This document shows, piece by piece, positions 17,832 through 27,714 of a DNA stretch of 64,000 nucleotides (positions are counted from its first letter, which is position 1; each line of letters opens with the position of its first letter). The stretch is taken from contig NZ_CP012600.1 in NCBI RefSeq assembly GCF_001278705.1, positions 2,915,917 through 2,979,916 of the forward strand. Reading direction: 5' to 3'. The position numbers and the translations under genes are program-made. Under the pieces are notes generated by a model. The model was not told where the DNA came from. It did not search any database and saw nothing but the letters and a program-made list of their open reading frames with translations. This DNA is from Bacillus gobiensis (GTDB lineage: Bacteria; Bacillota; Bacilli; Bacillales; Bacillaceae).

Positions 17832-18782
17832 ATGATGAAAAAAGCCATTTTTGTACTAGCTGCCATGCTTGTTATTGGAACAGGAGCAACAGTGCTTGCA
17901 AATCCTGACACGCTATCTTCTGATAAAGAAGGAAAACAACTGACAGAAAAATTCCAACAACTTACTCGAGATAATGGTTGGGAACAGAAAGAAGAAATCG
18001 ATCTGAAATTTAACACATATCATCCACAAGGATTGACGAAAGTTGGAGACTTGTACTACATGTCTTCTGTAGAAATCATTGAAAAACCTGTTAAATACGA
18101 CAAGCCGAAAGACGGTTATGATCGTACTACTGGTAAAGGTGTCGGACACCTTTTTCTTTTTAACAAAGAAGGAAAGCTTCTAAAAGATATAAAGCTTGGT
18201 GAAGGAGATATGTATCATCCCGGAGGAATTGCATTTGACGGTACATCGATCTGGGTTTCTGTTGCAGAGTATCGCCCAAATAGCAAGTCCATCATTTATA
18301 AAGTGAATCCGGAAACGATGGAGTCCCAAGAAGTATTTCGCACGAATGACCACATTGGAGGAATACTTCGTGATAGAAAAAAAGGAACTTTAAAAGCTAT
18401 TAGCTGGGGTTCAAGATCATTTTATGAGTTTAATGAAAAAGGAAAAATTCTTCGAAAATCAAGTAATCCTAGCCACTTTATTGATTATCAAGACTGCGAG
18501 AATGCTGGAAAAAACCATATGGTATGCAGTGGTATCACTGAATTGCCGCAACCAGCACCATCAACTGCGAAATATGAATTGGGCGGACTAGCCTTACTGG
18601 ATATGAAAACAATGGATATGGTTCATGAACTGCCAATTTCTCTGTTTTCTCCTAAAGGACATGTTGTAACACGTAATCCAGTATTTCTTGAAAATACAAC
18701 ACAAGGAATTAAACTGTACGCTGTACCTGATGATGATCAATCATCAATGCTAATTTATGAAACAAATATTAGTAAAAAATAA
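17832..18782 (+). CDS. Secreted DUF6454-like protein
   Basis: A 316-residue exported protein with signal peptide MMKKAIFVLAAMLVIGTGAT ending at VLA|NPD. The mature part has repeated beta-rich segments (HPQGLTKVGDLYYMSS, HPGGIAFDGTSIWVSV) like a small beta-propeller or SGL-type lactonase scaffold, and I believe it belongs to DUF6454. The ATG pair at 17832 and 17835 follows AGGAGGATGA. It stands alone between terminators, downstream of the nucleosidase but not in the same transcript. No catalytic function can be assigned. Confidence 0.65.
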   Translation: MMKKAIFVLAAMLVIGTGATVLANPDTLSSDKEGKQLTEKFQQLTRDNGWEQKEEIDLKFNTYHPQGLTKVGDLYYMSSVEIIEKPVKYDKPKDGYDRTTGKGVGHLFLFNKEGKLLKDIKLGEGDMYHPGGIAFDGTSIWVSVAEYRPNSKSIIYKVNPETMESQEVFRTNDHIGGILRDRKKGTLKAISWGSRSFYEFNEKGKILRKSSNPSHFIDYQDCENAGKNHMVCSGITELPQPAPSTAKYELGGLALLDMKTMDMVHELPISLFSPKGHVVTRNPVFLENTTQGIKLYAVPDDDQSSMLIYETNISKK

Positions 18783-18792
18783 TTTTCAGATG

Positions 18793-18826
18793 AAAACTTT
18801 GATGCCGAACATCAAAGTTTTCTTAT
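18793..18826 (+). terminator. Intrinsic terminator after the DUF6454-like gene
   Basis: Twelve-pair perfect stem AAAACTTTGATG / CATCAAAGTTTT, loop CCGAA. It lies between convergent genes. Confidence 0.75.
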
Positions 18827-18920
18827 TGGTACTCTCTTTAAATAGATGGATTTAGTATTACACAAGCCCCAATCTTAAAGGTCTTCAGCAGAGCAGATCC
18901 AATGATATGGTCCGCTTCTT

Positions 18921-20345
18921 TTACCCATCGATATGACGAACCGGCGTCTTCACCCCTCCCTCCTTCACTGCTTTTTCCCGGGTCTCATAACGTCCTTTAG
19001 ACATTCGCACAAAAAAGTAGACGCCAATTAGAGTCCATCCCGCGAGAATCAACCATTCATATGGCCAAACAAGTGCAGCCGGCATGCCCGGCATATACAG
19101 CACGATAAATCCGAAGCTTAAGACGAGGGCAATCCAGCCAACCGCTGGTCCTTTTCCAGCTCGAAAGGGGCGCGCCATGTCAGGCTCTTTTTTGCGAAGA
19201 ACAATAAATGATAGGACAACCATAAAGTAAGCAACAACCACTCCGAGACCTCCTGCGTCTACGATCCATACGAGTGCGGGTCTTCCAAGTAAAGGAGCAA
19301 GGACAGCTAAAATGCCGAGAAAGAGAATAGCGTTTGAAGGCGTTTTGTATTTTGGATGCAGTTTTCCGAACCATGAAGGAAGCATCCCGGATTCCGCCAT
19401 CGCATACAATACTCGGCTTCCACCGATAACAAATGCATTCCAGCTTGTGATAATTCCGGCGATTCCGCCAAGAATTAAGATATTAGCAAATATATCAGAA
19501 CCGAATAATACAGCCATTGCATCAGCTGTCGGCAAGGCGGATGTCCTTAAAGTTTCGGCATCGAGCGCCATAGATACGGCAAATACGGCACTAAGGTAAA
19601 AAATGACCGTGCAAATGACAGATACAATCAGGATTTTGCCAATTTCTTTATGAGGGAGATTTGTTTCTTCTGCTGTTTGCGGGATGACATCGAAGCCTAC
19701 GAACATGAACGGAACCATAATGAGAACAGCCATTATCCCGCCTGTTCCACCGACAAAAAACGGTTCAAGATTAGCTCCATCTCCGCCCGTAAATGATCCG
19801 AATATAAGCATGACTCCGATAAGAACGATCACAATGGTCAACACGGTTTGAAACAAGGCAGCCGGCTTTAACCCAATGTAATTGATTACCGTTAAAATTA
19901 CGGCGCCGATCATTCCGATCAATGCCCAAGTAGCATAGACGTCCCATCCAGCCAGTGTCCACAAATAGCCGGCTTGATAATTGGGCAAAAGATATTCCAC
20001 GACGGTTGGCAAGGCTACGGCTTCGAATGCGACAACCGAGGCATATCCGAACGTAATCGCCCACGATGCGATAAAAGAAGCCTTTTTGCCGAGCGCCCTG
20101 TCGACAAAAACGTGCTCTCCCCCGACTTCGGGCATGGCAGACGTTAGCTCGGAATAGGTGAGCCCAACGAATATGACAAGCAAGCCCCCGATGAGAAACG
20201 CCGTCATCGATCCGAACGAGCCCGCTGAGGTCACCCAATTTCCTGATAACACTACCCATCCCCAACCGAGCATTGCGCCGATCGCCATAAATAAAACGTC
20301 AAAACGACTGAGCACTTTTTTTAGTTCGCGTTCCTTTTTCTCCAT
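18921..20345 (-). CDS. APC-superfamily amino acid permease
   Basis: A 474-residue permease with about 12 membrane helices. The first helix carries MAIGAMLGWGWVV, the glycine-rich substrate loop of the APC family, and EVGGEHVFVDRALGKKA follows helix 2. The start is set at 20345 (MEKKERELKK), where GGAGGG and AAAGGA precede the ATG. A longer form from 20366 has no ribosome site. It is transcribed leftward, in the same direction as the LysR gene on its right, and may share its control. The substrate, presumably an amino acid or amine, cannot be read from sequence. Confidence 0.85.
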   Translation of the reverse strand: MEKKERELKKVLSRFDVLFMAIGAMLGWGWVVLSGNWVTSAGSFGSMTAFLIGGLLVIFVGLTYSELTSAMPEVGGEHVFVDRALGKKASFIASWAITFGYASVVAFEAVALPTVVEYLLPNYQAGYLWTLAGWDVYATWALIGMIGAVILTVINYIGLKPAALFQTVLTIVIVLIGVMLIFGSFTGGDGANLEPFFVGGTGGIMAVLIMVPFMFVGFDVIPQTAEETNLPHKEIGKILIVSVICTVIFYLSAVFAVSMALDAETLRTSALPTADAMAVLFGSDIFANILILGGIAGIITSWNAFVIGGSRVLYAMAESGMLPSWFGKLHPKYKTPSNAILFLGILAVLAPLLGRPALVWIVDAGGLGVVVAYFMVVLSFIVLRKKEPDMARPFRAGKGPAVGWIALVLSFGFIVLYMPGMPAALVWPYEWLILAGWTLIGVYFFVRMSKGRYETREKAVKEGGVKTPVRHIDG

Positions 20346-20563
20346 ATTATCCTTTCCCTCCGTCATATTTTTCTACCAATCATATCAGAAAATTCTAAAT
20401 ACTATAAAACAGACGGAAGATAATATGACGATATCTATCAGGCGAAAAGCATGCTGCCACTGTGTTTCATCAAGGCTAAGGCTATTACTATAAAATAATT
20501 TTATTAAACTATTAAAATATTCAATTTTATCTGAAAAATAGTTTATGCTACGATAAATTCAAT

Positions 20564-21448
20564 TTAAATGACATGCTTCATTGCTGGAATCGATAACCAT
20601 TTACTTCGGATGATGTCAGCTGCTAAAGAAATATCCGGACGATGCCCATTTTTCGATAATAACAGAGAGGTTGTGATCACGCCCGGGAATCGATGAAGAA
20701 TATGTAAAGCACCCGACTCAATTTCAGATTTCGCCATTGTTGCACTTAATAAGGTGATGCCTGTTTGGTTTAAAACAGATTTCTTAATCGCTTCTTCGCT
20801 TTCAAACTCAACGATTGAAGAAGGTAAAAAACCTAGTTGATTTAAACAATCATTCAAAATCTTTTTATAGCTATCTGTTGTCTGAAATGAAATATAAGGG
20901 TACGTTTTGAGGAAATCGATAGTTTTGTTTTTTCGATAAACTTCACTAGAAATTACAAGCAAGCAGTCTTCCTTCTCAAGTACGGTTGTTTCAAATTCGG
21001 CTGGAGAAACTGAACCAGCCACAACACCAATATCGGCCTTACCTTGAGAAATCAGCTCCATCACCCGATTGCTGCTGCATGTGATGAGTTGGAGATTGAT
21101 GTTTTGGCGAACAAGATCAGCTACTAAAAAAGGTAAATAGTGAATGCAGTAGGATTCCGGCGCAGCGATTATGATTGGTTTTACGGCCTGTTTCGTCTCA
21201 TTTATCTTTTCAGTCATGTCCTCCAGCAGCAATAACATTTGATCGACATACTGTTTCATAATGTTGCCGGAAGGAGTCAGGACGATTTGCCTTCCGACTC
21301 TCTCAAACAAATTTGTCCCTATTTCTCTCTCAAGTATTTTGATTTGGGTCGTTACTGCCGGCTGAGAGTATCCTAATTTTTCAGCTGCTTTCGTAATGTT
21401 TAAACAATCTGCGACACTATGAAAAGCCTTTAAATTTCTTAGTTCCAA
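20564..21448 (-). CDS. LysR-type transcriptional regulator
   Basis: A 294-residue LysR protein: N-terminal winged helix (LNITKAAEKLGYSQPAVTTQI, about residues 16-36), linker helix, and a C-terminal periplasmic-binding-like effector domain. The start is TTG 21448 with GGAGGTG 8 bases upstream. It is divergent from the amidohydrolase-aminotransferase-TRAP genes with about 110 bases between, the usual arrangement for LysR control of the neighbour. The effector is probably a substrate or intermediate of that pathway. Confidence 0.87.
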   Translation of the reverse strand: MELRNLKAFHSVADCLNITKAAEKLGYSQPAVTTQIKILEREIGTNLFERVGRQIVLTPSGNIMKQYVDQMLLLLEDMTEKINETKQAVKPIIIAAPESYCIHYLPFLVADLVRQNINLQLITCSSNRVMELISQGKADIGVVAGSVSPAEFETTVLEKEDCLLVISSEVYRKNKTIDFLKTYPYISFQTTDSYKKILNDCLNQLGFLPSSIVEFESEEAIKKSVLNQTGITLLSATMAKSEIESGALHILHRFPGVITTSLLLSKNGHRPDISLAADIIRSKWLSIPAMKHVI

Positions 21449-21556
21449 CCGTCACACCTCCGTCATTTCATTTAACTGTATATTTATACATTTAATTTAT
21501 CGAATTTTCAAACATCTTGGTAAATTTTCTATCAACTAATCGGGAGGGATGAAAGT

Positions 21557-23167
21557 ATGTATGCTGATGTCGTGATGTATAACGGTAGTATTGTGTCGAT
21601 GGATAAGAATAAAAGAGAGTACGAAGCGCTTGCAGCTAAAAATGGCCGAATCATCGGGCTTGGCACGAAAAAAGACATGGAAAAATGGCTGGGAGATCAG
21701 ACTGTTTCCATTGATTTGGAAGGGAAAACGGTTCTCCCCGGTTTCATTGATGCCCATCAGCACATGGTCAACTTCGGCTTTTATTTGTCACAGGTCAATT
21801 GTAACGTCGATTCTATCAAGGATCTTGTCAATGCCGTTAAAGAGAAGGCCGCAACGTTAAACAAGGACGATTGGGTGATTGGAATCGGCTTTAATGAAGA
21901 GAAACTCCAAGAAAAAAGAATTCCAACCGCTGCTGATTTTGCCGAAATCTCTAACCCGGTTTATATCTTAAGGAATTGCCTTCATACGGCTGTCGTCAAT
22001 CAAACTACGCTGCAGCTGGCAGGCATCAATGAAAATACTTCGGATGTAGCTGGCGGTGAAATCGTCCGAGATATGAACGGCAGGCCAACAGGCATTTTGA
22101 AGGAAAAGGCAGCCGACATCGTAAAACGCATACTCCCCCCTTTCACACTGGACGAAATCAAAGATGCAATCACCTTTGCAGATCGTGAGTATACAAGCCT
22201 CGGAATTACTGGCGTGCATGAAGCCGGCATGGGCTTTTTCACTAACTCGATGAACGAATTTCGCGCGTTCCAGGAAATGAGCATCGATCGGTCGCTGAAC
22301 GTGAGAGTGTACGGTATGATCCTTGATTCATTTTTTGAAGCTGCAAATGAATTGATGCTCACGACCGGATTCGGAAACGACAAGCTGAAAATCGGATCGA
22401 TCAAAATGTTTTCGGACGGCACCTTAAACGGCAGGACCGCCGCTGTTTCTGAAGAGTACATTAATCCTGCTGGAGAGCGCGGTGCCATGGTGATTAGCAC
22501 GGAGGAATTAGAGAAAAAAGTGTTAGATTACCATCGCGAAGGGTTTCAAGTGGCGATTCACGCAATAGGCGACCGTGCCATCCTTCAGGTGATTGCCGCT
22601 TACGAAAAAGCTTTGAACGCATTCCCGCGGGCCAATCACAGGCATCGAATCGAGCATACGAGCGTCACAACACCGGAAATTATCGAAAGATTAGCTGAAT
22701 TGAAGCTTATCCCCGTTCCTCAGCCAAGCTTTCTGAACGCTGCCGGGGATGTGTACAACAAAGTCTTGCAGCCGAAAGTCACGGAGCGTCTCAAACCATT
22801 AAAAACCTTTTTCGAAAGGGGGATAAAAGCAGCAGGAAGCTCGGATTGCCCGGTTGTAACCAGCTCACCTCTCTATGGCATGTATTGTGCGATGAAGCGG
22901 GAAACGCTAAAAGGTACTGTCCTGTCACCTAAAGAACGCCTTTCATTAGAGGAAGCTCTTCAAATGTATACCGTGAATGCGGCGTATGCGGCTTTCGCCG
23001 AGCATGAACAAGGGACGCTGGAAATTGGTAAATTTGCCGACGCAGTCGTCCTCCCTAAAGGGTTTATGTCTTTTTCTGCGGAAGAAGTGCGGGATACAGC
23101 GGTTGAGATGACGATAATTGGCGGCGAAATAATTTATAAAAAAGAAAGAGCAAAAATATTACATTAG
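21557..23167 (+). CDS. Amidohydrolase superfamily protein, YtcJ-like
   Basis: A 536-residue metal-dependent hydrolase. The beta-strand-1 metal motif is DAHQH (H67, H69). Later VAIHAIGDRAI, HRIEHTS and GSSDCPV carry the further His/Asp ligands. It is of the YtcJ/AepA type, which generally act on amides, N-acyl groups or cyclic ureas of unknown identity. The first gene of a five-gene rightward run, it has a GGGAGGGATG ribosome site and is followed by an aminotransferase after 14 bases. I infer that it releases an amine or amino acid that the aminotransferase then consumes. Confidence 0.85.
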   Translation: MYADVVMYNGSIVSMDKNKREYEALAAKNGRIIGLGTKKDMEKWLGDQTVSIDLEGKTVLPGFIDAHQHMVNFGFYLSQVNCNVDSIKDLVNAVKEKAATLNKDDWVIGIGFNEEKLQEKRIPTAADFAEISNPVYILRNCLHTAVVNQTTLQLAGINENTSDVAGGEIVRDMNGRPTGILKEKAADIVKRILPPFTLDEIKDAITFADREYTSLGITGVHEAGMGFFTNSMNEFRAFQEMSIDRSLNVRVYGMILDSFFEAANELMLTTGFGNDKLKIGSIKMFSDGTLNGRTAAVSEEYINPAGERGAMVISTEELEKKVLDYHREGFQVAIHAIGDRAILQVIAAYEKALNAFPRANHRHRIEHTSVTTPEIIERLAELKLIPVPQPSFLNAAGDVYNKVLQPKVTERLKPLKTFFERGIKAAGSSDCPVVTSSPLYGMYCAMKRETLKGTVLSPKERLSLEEALQMYTVNAAYAAFAEHEQGTLEIGKFADAVVLPKGFMSFSAEEVRDTAVEMTIIGGEIIYKKERAKILH

Positions 23168-23181
23168 AGGAGGAAATTAAA

Positions 23182-24513
23182 ATGAACAAAACAATAACGA
23201 ATGAAATGACACACAGCATTGAAGAATTACGGGAGCTGGATAAAAAGCACTATCTGCATCCTTCTTCTTCGATTAAACAACATCAGGAAGAAGGACCGGC
23301 CGTCATTTTTACGGAAGGCAGCGGAATCTATTTGAAGGATATACATGGAAACACGGTGATCGACGGACTTTCATGCCTTTGGAATGTCCATATCGGCCAC
23401 GGAAGACAGGAGCTTGGCCAAGTCGCTCTAGAACAAATGTCCAAGCTTGCTTACAGCTCAAGCTTTACCACATTCAGCCATGAACCCGCCATCCGATTGA
23501 CAGCCAAATTAGCGGAAAAGGCTCCCGGAAATTTGAATACCGTCTTCCTTACGTCAGGTGGCTCGGAATCAAACGATACAGCGTTCAAGCTGGTCAGACA
23601 CTACTGGATGCTGAAAGGGAAGCCGGAGAAAAAGAAAATTGTTTCGAGAAAACGGTCCTATCACGGGGTGGCAATGGGAGCAACGAGTGCCACAGGCCTT
23701 GAAGCGTTCCGCAAGTTTACCCCTTCAACCGCTCCGGATTTTTATCATATTGACAATTATTCCGTTGAGGCGTTTAAAGAGTTTATTGAATCAGAAGGTG
23801 CTGACACGATCGCCGCGTATATTTCGGAGCCGATTCAAGGTACGGGCGGGGTTATTTTCCCTCCTGAAAATTACTTTATAGAAATAAAAGCGCTTTGTGA
23901 GCAGCATGACATTTTGTTCATTGCCGACGAAGTCATTACGGGTTTCGGCCGGACAGGTACATATTTTGCCGTGGAGCAATTCGGAATCACGCCTGATTTG
24001 CTTTGCTTTGCGAAAGGAGTTACAAGCGGTTATATGCCTCTTGGGGGTGTGATCATTTCTGAAACGATCTACAACGATTTGATTGAGCTTTCTGAAGGAA
24101 CGTTCTTCCACGGATATACGTACAGCGGACATCCGACAGCGTGTGTTGTAGCCTTAAAAAACATGGAAATCATTGAGAGCGAGCAGCTCGTTGAGAATGC
24201 CAAAAGAATGGGTGAAGAATTATATAGAGGATTTAGAGAGTTGCAACAAAAGCACGCAATCATAGGGGAAGTAAGAACCTTCGGCTTGCTTGGCGCGATT
24301 GAATTGGTAGAAGACCAAGAAACGAACAAACGATTTTCAGAGCCAATCGCACCGAAGTTAGTTGCTGATTTGCAGCAGCGTGGACTGATTTGCCGCGGAA
24401 TTACGTATGAAGGAGCGGATTCGTTAGTATTTGCTCCACCGCTGATCATTACGAAGGAGCAAATAAGCGAAATCATTACTGTTTTAGACGATGCCTTTAC
24501 AGTTTTGCAATGA
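23182..24513 (+). CDS. Class III PLP-dependent aminotransferase
   Basis: A 443-residue fold-type I enzyme. The PLP lysine is K278 in CFAKGVTSGYMPLGG, the phosphate-binding TSGGSESND is near residue 131, and IADEVITGFGRTG holds the Asp that contacts the pyridine nitrogen. Class III enzymes move an amino group from omega-amino acids, diamines or amino sulfonates to pyruvate or oxoglutarate. The N-terminal LWNVHIGHG and the overall pattern are close to omega-amino acid:pyruvate and taurine:pyruvate types. The stop overlaps a possible start for the next gene, so they are probably coupled. Confidence 0.88.
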   Translation: MNKTITNEMTHSIEELRELDKKHYLHPSSSIKQHQEEGPAVIFTEGSGIYLKDIHGNTVIDGLSCLWNVHIGHGRQELGQVALEQMSKLAYSSSFTTFSHEPAIRLTAKLAEKAPGNLNTVFLTSGGSESNDTAFKLVRHYWMLKGKPEKKKIVSRKRSYHGVAMGATSATGLEAFRKFTPSTAPDFYHIDNYSVEAFKEFIESEGADTIAAYISEPIQGTGGVIFPPENYFIEIKALCEQHDILFIADEVITGFGRTGTYFAVEQFGITPDLLCFAKGVTSGYMPLGGVIISETIYNDLIELSEGTFFHGYTYSGHPTACVVALKNMEIIESEQLVENAKRMGEELYRGFRELQQKHAIIGEVRTFGLLGAIELVEDQETNKRFSEPIAPKLVADLQQRGLICRGITYEGADSLVFAPPLIITKEQISEIITVLDDAFTVLQ

Positions 24514-24536
24514 GCGATATCGGAAAGGAGAGTTTT

Positions 24537-25556
24537 ATGAGAGATAAAAAGGTATTCTTAGTCGCCATTTCCTTTTCACTCCTAACGATTTTATCTGCTT
24601 GCGGATCTTTAGGTTTAGCCAAATCAGAAAATTCCACAGCGAAAGGATATACCTTACGATTGACTCATGTTGTTTCAGAAAGCCACGCCTCCCACCGAGC
24701 TCTTGTCCAGCTGCAAAAAGGCTTGGAAGAAAAAACAGACGGAAGATTAAAGCTTGAGATTTATCCAGGAGGACAGCTGTACGGTTCTGATCGGGAAGCC
24801 GTTGAAGCTGTCCAGCTGGGCAATATTGAGATGACGGTTGTCGCAACGCCAACGATTTCAACGTTTAATAAAAAGTTCATGGTCTTCGATTTGCCGTTTT
24901 CATTTCAGTCGATTGAAGAAGCGAGAAAAGCCGTCGATGGAAAATTGGGAAAAAAATTAAACGAGGACCTTCTCTCTAATGGATTGGTGAGCCTGGGATA
25001 CGCTGAAAACGGGTTCCGCCAGATTGCCAATAATACCAAGCCGATTGAAACGCCGGATGATTTAAAAGGCTTAAAATTACGGGTTATTGAGAACAAGCTC
25101 TATCAGGAGACGTTTAACGAATTAGGAGCTAATGCGTCACCGCTTAGTTTTTCCGAAACATATTCTGCCCTGCAGCAAGGAACCTTTGATGGTATGGACA
25201 ATCCTGTTACGCTTATTTATTCGTCAAAATTTTATGAGGTGCAAAAATATTTGACATTGACTCACCAGGTGTACGCTCCTCTCATTACCGTAATAAATAA
25301 AGACTTTTTTGATCAATTGCCGAACGATCTTAAGCAAATCCTAAAGGAAGAAACAAGCAAAGCCAACCAAGTGCAGCGATCATTTACACAAGAGCAAGAA
25401 GAAAAAAATCTGGCGGAGTTAAAGGAAATAGGAATGAAAATCAATCAATTAACACCGGAGCAGGAAGCTGTATTTAAAAAAGAATTAGAACTGGTTATCA
25501 AAAAATATGAGAAACTCATCGGCCCTGAAACGATGAACTTGATGCAGCAACAGTAA
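24537..25556 (+). CDS. dctP: TRAP transporter substrate-binding lipoprotein (DctP family)
   Basis: A 339-residue solute-binding protein with a lipobox LSAC (C22) for membrane anchoring, as expected in a Gram-positive. The DctP fold is shown by LTHVVSESHASHRAL, GNIEMTVVATP and the arginine-containing KGLKLRVIENKLYQET near residue 180, the usual carboxylate-binding region. ATG 24537 is selected because GGAAAGGAG precedes it. It forms a complete tripartite TRAP system with the next two genes, which imports an organic acid by sodium symport. Confidence 0.9.
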   Translation: MRDKKVFLVAISFSLLTILSACGSLGLAKSENSTAKGYTLRLTHVVSESHASHRALVQLQKGLEEKTDGRLKLEIYPGGQLYGSDREAVEAVQLGNIEMTVVATPTISTFNKKFMVFDLPFSFQSIEEARKAVDGKLGKKLNEDLLSNGLVSLGYAENGFRQIANNTKPIETPDDLKGLKLRVIENKLYQETFNELGANASPLSFSETYSALQQGTFDGMDNPVTLIYSSKFYEVQKYLTLTHQVYAPLITVINKDFFDQLPNDLKQILKEETSKANQVQRSFTQEQEEKNLAELKEIGMKINQLTPEQEAVFKKELELVIKKYEKLIGPETMNLMQQQ

Positions 25557-25578
25557 AATAGTTGGGAGGGAAACGATC

Positions 25579-26055
25579 ATGCTTGCCCTGTTGGATAAAA
25601 AACTTGAAGAAATATTATTGGTAGCCGCTCTTGCCTTTATCGTCATTCTTGTCTCCCTTCAGGTTCTTACCCGATATGTTCTCGATGTCTCATTGGGATG
25701 GAGCGAGGAATTGTCCAGGTACATTCTTATATGGATTGCGTGGATTGGGACAAGCTATGCGGTTCGGGTAAACAGCCATATTCGGGTCGAGCTTATTAAA
25801 AAAATCATTCCGAAGCACTTGTTGAAATGGTTTGAGTGCTTCGTGTTGTTTATTTGGTTTCTGTTTGCTTTTTTCCTTGCGTATCAAGGAACCATCTTAA
25901 TTATGAAAATGAAAATGACGGGGCAATTAAGCCCTTCGATAGAAATTCCGATGTGGATCCTTTACTTGATCGTTCCGATTGGCGGGGGCTTAATGAGCAT
26001 TCGATTGCTTCAAAAAATGTATATAGTTCTCAGTTCCAAGGAAAGAGAGGGGTAG
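25579..26055 (+). CDS. dctQ: TRAP transporter small membrane subunit (DctQ)
   Basis: A 158-residue protein with four membrane helices and the DctQ signature LGWSEELSRYILIWIAWIGTSYAVR. It links the binding protein to the large permease subunit. It is placed between dctP and dctM with gaps of 22 and 3 bases. Confidence 0.9.
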   Translation: MLALLDKKLEEILLVAALAFIVILVSLQVLTRYVLDVSLGWSEELSRYILIWIAWIGTSYAVRVNSHIRVELIKKIIPKHLLKWFECFVLFIWFLFAFFLAYQGTILIMKMKMTGQLSPSIEIPMWILYLIVPIGGGLMSIRLLQKMYIVLSSKEREG

Positions 26056-26058
26056 CCA

Positions 26059-27390
26059 TTGATCACACTATTTTTGTTCATTGTCTTGTTGGCACTCATT
26101 TTTTTAAGTGTTCCGGTTGGAATCTCTATCGGGATGGCAACCTTGTTAACGATCGTGTTTTTCAGTGATAATATTCCTCTACTTACGATGGCACAAAAAG
26201 TATTTACCTCACTGGATTCGTTTCCGATTATGGCAATTCCGTTTTTTATGCTGGCTGGTATCTTGATGGGAAAAGGCGGCATTTCGAAAAGACTGCTTGA
26301 TTTAGCCGGCTCTCTGATTGGCTTTGTTAAAGGCGGCCTCGCGATGATGACGGTTCTTGCCTGTATGTTCTTTTCAGCCATTTCCGGCTCCGGACCGGCA
26401 ACTGTCGCAGCGATTGGCTCGTTTGTCATACCAGCGATGAAAAAGGAGCGCTACGGAGCAGGATTTGCATCAGCGTTAACCGCATCGGGAGGCGCAATCG
26501 GTGTTATTATCCCGCCCAGCATTCCTTTTGTTCTGTTTGGTGTGACAGGAAATGTTTCCATCGGCAAGCTGTTTATGGCAGGCATTCTGCCGGGAGTTCT
26601 TATCGGGATCTTGTTAATGGCAGTCTCGTATCTCATTCTTGTGAGAAAAGGCGTGGGAAACATAAAAACAGATATCGAAGTCGCTGCATCTTTAGAAACC
26701 GGGATGGCAGGCGCAAAAAAAGGAATTAACGTCAAACATCTATTAAAAACGATTTATGATGCGAAATGGGCGCTGCTTACCCCCGTCATTATACTTGGCG
26801 GGATTTACGGGAGTATTTTTACACCGACTGAAGCCGCGGCTGTTGCGATCATTTATGGGTTTGTCGTTGGTAAATTTCTGCACAAAGAGCTAAGCTGGAA
26901 GGATATCTACGACAGTATGGTTGAAACGCTTAAAATTGTTGGCGCTACGTTGTATTTAATCGCATTATCTGTGTGCTTCGCCTATGTTTTAAATATTGAG
27001 AATATTCCCCAAACGATTGCCGAAGCAATTACCTCATTTTCTGATAACAAGTATATCGTCATGCTATTGATCATTGGATTTCTACTGATTGTAGGATGTT
27101 TTATCGACACGATCCCCGCTATTCTGATTTTGACTCCAATTTTTCTGCCGATTACAACTCAGGTTGGGATTGACCCTGTTCATTTTGGAGTTATCATGGT
27201 GATGGCTTTAGCTATCGGCTTTATTACTCCGCCGTTTGGAGCCAACTTATTCGTTGCCACGGCGATCGGCAAGGTATCCATCGAACAAATATCGAAATCA
27301 GCCATCCCCTTCTTTTTAGTAATGGTGCTCGGGCTGTTAATTATCGGCTTCATTCCGTTTCTATCGATGTATTTGCCTTCTCTTCTTTGA
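26059..27390 (+). CDS. dctM: TRAP transporter large permease subunit (DctM)
   Basis: A 443-residue protein with about 12 helices and two DctM hairpin motifs, GSGPATVAAIGSFVIPAM and a later region with GFITPPFGANLF. It forms the transport channel. It starts with TTG at 26059, preceded by GAGAGGGG, and lies 3 bases after dctQ. Its transcript runs into the transposon-like element at 27420, whose internal hairpin at 27467 now serves as a terminator. Confidence 0.9.
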   Translation: MITLFLFIVLLALIFLSVPVGISIGMATLLTIVFFSDNIPLLTMAQKVFTSLDSFPIMAIPFFMLAGILMGKGGISKRLLDLAGSLIGFVKGGLAMMTVLACMFFSAISGSGPATVAAIGSFVIPAMKKERYGAGFASALTASGGAIGVIIPPSIPFVLFGVTGNVSIGKLFMAGILPGVLIGILLMAVSYLILVRKGVGNIKTDIEVAASLETGMAGAKKGINVKHLLKTIYDAKWALLTPVIILGGIYGSIFTPTEAAAVAIIYGFVVGKFLHKELSWKDIYDSMVETLKIVGATLYLIALSVCFAYVLNIENIPQTIAEAITSFSDNKYIVMLLIIGFLLIVGCFIDTIPAILILTPIFLPITTQVGIDPVHFGVIMVMALAIGFITPPFGANLFVATAIGKVSIEQISKSAIPFFLVMVLGLLIIGFIPFLSMYLPSLL

Positions 27391-27466
27391 CAGCGAAAAA
27401 CACAGGTGGATTCTTCATTTAACGGGTTCGGTTATGAGTACAAAAACTTAATCAGTGTATCTATTT

Positions 27467-27504
27467 TAGGTCCAAATCGCATATGATTTGGACCTATTAT
27501 TTTT
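27467..27504 (+). terminator. Terminator hairpin inside the element, downstream of dctM
   Basis: TAGGTCCAAATC pairs perfectly with GATTTGGACCTA around GCATAT, then TTATTTTTGTT. It would end the dctPQM transcript. Confidence 0.75.
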
Positions 27505-27714
27505 GTTGATTTAAGTTTTTTGGTGATTTAAGTATAAGCAGCTTAGTATTAAATACTCGTACAACCACCATCAAAAAGCGATACACAAACGCAATCGGAA
27601 TATCAGCGAGAACTGATTATTTAAAATAATTTATAAAGGTTTGTTCTGATTATCTATTAAAATATACCTATTAAATAAAAAAATGTCTTTATCATTAAAG
27701 GAGAGGAATAACCA

